Shown one piece after another: positions 7,783-8,416 of a DNA stretch of 8,416 bases. Origin of the DNA: Candidatus Latescibacterota bacterium (GTDB lineage: Bacteria; Latescibacterota; UBA2968; GCA-2709665). The notes under the pieces were generated by a model that was not told the DNA's origin, searched no databases, and was given only the letters and a program-made list of their open reading frames with translations. The DNA lies in the NCBI GenBank assembly GCA_012271065.1, contig JAAXHE010000148.1:1-8416 (forward strand). The letters run 5' to 3'. Position 1 is the stretch's first letter. Every line of letters starts with the position of its first letter. A program made the translations under genes and the position numbers.

Positions 7783-7893
7783 GGTCTTGCCGGAATTGTT
7801 TCTGCCGGCAATGAGGTTCATGTGGCTCAATCGGTCGATTTCAAACGCGTTGAAGACACGAAAATTCCGTATCCGCAAGTGCTTCAACATCAT
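7783..7893 (-). pseudogene. N-terminal stub of an AAA/OLD-like ATPase, ending at Walker A
   Basis: From the tandem ATGs at 7893 and 7890 (GGAG at 7899-7902) 37 residues match the N-terminus of AAA-type ATPases of the SMC/OLD/RecF-like kind: MMLKHLRIRNFRVFNAFEID, then RLSHMNLIAGRNNSGKT. GRNNSGKT (30-37) is a Walker A motif. Relatives continue with a helix such as SLLEAI and several hundred more residues with signature and Walker B motifs. Here the sequence changes directly after the threonine to unrelated residues that run on to a stop at 7618, overlapping the Mrr start region in another frame. The gene therefore appears to have lost everything after Walker A, the break lying exactly upstream of the Mrr leader. 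It could in principle be translated as a peptide of about 91 residues, but no function is expected. Confidence 0.8.
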
Positions 7894-7949
7894 TATCGCT
7901 CCTCGACTCAGCATTCGCCCGGACGCTTATCCACCGCATTGCACAGCAT

Positions 7950-7971
7950 AAAAATTCCCCTTATGCGGGGA
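7950..7971 (-). terminator. Weak rho-independent terminator
   Basis: On the minus strand TCCCC, a loop GCATAA and GGGGA form a five-pair GC-rich stem (7956-7971), followed by ATTTTT (7950-7955). The stem is short, so efficiency is uncertain. It lies downstream of the small genes at 7961-8404 and upstream of the ATPase stub, which fits the end of a transcript. The TAA stop of the small ORF lies in the loop. Confidence 0.5.
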
Positions 7972-8125
7972 TCATCGGCGCCTGTTTCTTAAAGTGGGAG
8001 CACAGGGAGCATCCAGTTGGAGCACCCGGTCCATCCCACGCCTGTGGGAAGTATCCCGGTCCAGAAAGCGCCGTCGGAAGATCGGGCGGTACCCGTGAAA
8101 CGTCCCACTGAACCGCGTCCGCCAT
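7961..8125 (-). CDS. Possible small protein of 54 residues with a CxxCxH motif
   Basis: The ATG at 8125 lies six bases after the stop of the coiled-coil gene, and the frame runs 54 codons to a TAA in the terminator loop. The predicted protein is rich in Pro, Gly and Trp in its first two thirds (VPPDLPTALSGPGYFPQAWD) and ends with GCSLCSHFKKQAPMIPA, where C39, C42 and H44 could hold a metal or form a disulfide. No clear ribosome binding site is visible, though coupling to the upstream stop is possible. I do not recognise the family. Position, spacing and the terminator favour a real gene; its shortness and lack of recognised homology argue against it. No function is assigned. Confidence 0.3.
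   Translation of the reverse strand: MADAVQWDVSRVPPDLPTALSGPGYFPQAWDGPGAPTGCSLCSHFKKQAPMIPA
8025..8063. repeat. Short palindrome flanked by 9-bp direct repeats
   Basis: The perfect 6-bp inverted repeat tcccac-gcct-gtggga (8034-8049) is bracketed by direct copies of cccggtcca at 8025-8033 and 8055-8063. It falls inside the possible 54-residue ORF. No T tract follows, so it is not an obvious terminator. It may be chance in GC-rich sequence. Confidence 0.3.
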
Positions 8126-8131
8126 TACGTG

Positions 8132-8404
8132 TTAGAGCTTGATGAGAATCAGCGCGCCAAGCACCAACAGTGTGGTGAACTGGATACCGATAATCCAGCG
8201 TAGCCACATCAGAATTTCCCGTTGACCGGCTTCCAGGCCGGCCATGCGCTGGCTAAGCTGCTCAACGACGCCTTCGAGGCGGGAAAGCCTGGCGTCGAAA
8301 TCTGCGGTTGACTGCAGGGTGAACTTCCTTATGGGTTGGTGGTGGTGAACCTCTTTACTCTGTCTATGTATAGTTTCAATCCTTGTTCTGAGAGGCTCGG
8401 ACAA
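8132..8404 (-). CDS. Small coiled-coil protein with one C-terminal membrane segment (start uncertain)
   Basis: The C-terminal half is convincing. A heptad-patterned coiled coil starts near residue 36, with L40, L43, V47, L50, M54 and L57 in regular 3-4 spacing (DARLSRLEGVVEQLSQRMAG). One hydrophobic helix follows (about 68-89, WLRWIIGIQFTTLLVLGALI), ending in ILIKL. This suggests an oligomeric inner-membrane protein with most of its mass on one side. The layout resembles XhlA-like and other short LEG-motif proteins, but I do not assign it to a family. The start is unclear: the TTG at 8404 has no evident ribosome binding site, the frame is open to the window edge, and a CTG after AGGAAG (8317) would give a shorter protein beginning just before the coiled coil. 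The N-terminal 30 residues, including HHH, look less protein-like. Confidence 0.6.
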   Translation of the reverse strand: MSEPLRTRIETIHRQSKEVHHHQPIRKFTLQSTADFDARLSRLEGVVEQLSQRMAGLEAGQREILMWLRWIIGIQFTTLLVLGALILIKL

Positions 8405-8416
8405 ATTACAAGCCCG

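Noticed and set aside
7296..7811. Single 171-codon Mrr-like protein starting at 7811
   Set aside because: The first 50 codons are unlike the family and overlap the ATPase stub. The ribosome binding site and homology both place the start at 7661, and the C-terminal tail is out of frame with the family sequence.
7618..7914. Complete small ATPase-like gene of about 91-98 codons
   Set aside because: Only the first 37 residues are family-like; the tail after Walker A lacks all other ATPase motifs and overlaps the Mrr start region, so a truncated remnant is the better reading.
8034..8049. Intrinsic terminator at the tcccac/gtggga hairpin
   Set aside because: Neither strand has a run of T after the stem, so I list it only as a palindrome.
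7989..8207. Minus-strand frame of 72 codons overlapping the coiled-coil gene
   Set aside because: It overlaps the convincing membrane-segment coding region in another frame and shows no motif; the neighbouring 7961-8125 frame fits the operon layout better.

Overview
The window comes from a Gram-negative bacterium with a fairly GC-rich genome (about 55-60% by eye). An outer-membrane channel, a lipoprotein adaptor and an RND pump require a two-membrane envelope. Nothing fixes the phylum. The pump and adaptor look like those of uncultivated lineages such as Gemmatimonadota or Latescibacterota, but that is an impression. All genes I can support lie on the minus strand, so transcription runs from high to low coordinates.

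Positions 1-5597 hold a compact export operon. In transcription order it is a YbjQ-family protein (5277-5597), a TolC-type outer-membrane factor (3803-5215), a lipoprotein periplasmic adaptor (2703-3806) and an RND inner-membrane pump (1-2657, cut by the window edge). The channel and adaptor genes share an ATGA stop/start overlap and the pump follows after 45 bases. The three should assemble into one tripartite efflux complex. YbjQ lies 61 bases upstream on the same strand; its membership of the operon is inferred.

Positions 5690-7138 hold an intact AlbA_2 (Schlafen AAA_4-like) / GHKL ATPase protein with a C-terminal winged-helix domain. Its linker contains a small in-frame tandem repeat, VTAQ.

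Positions 7139-7893 are a patch of gene wreckage. There is an Mrr-type restriction endonuclease that kept its N-terminal DNA-binding domain but carries a frameshift and lost its whole nuclease domain. There is also an AAA/OLD-like ATPase reduced to its first 37 residues, ending exactly at the Walker A motif. The Mrr remnant stops right where the leader of the AlbA_2 gene begins. I read this as a decayed defence-type island next to a core-like efflux operon.

Positions 7950-8416 carry a small coiled-coil protein with one membrane segment (start uncertain, possibly beyond the window), a possible 54-residue ORF with a CxxCxH motif, and a weak intrinsic terminator whose loop contains that ORF's stop codon. 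I found no RNA genes, CRISPR arrays or complete insertion sequences. I see no complete new system here. The most interesting points are the island remnants, the repeat-bearing linker and the small two-gene unit at the right end.
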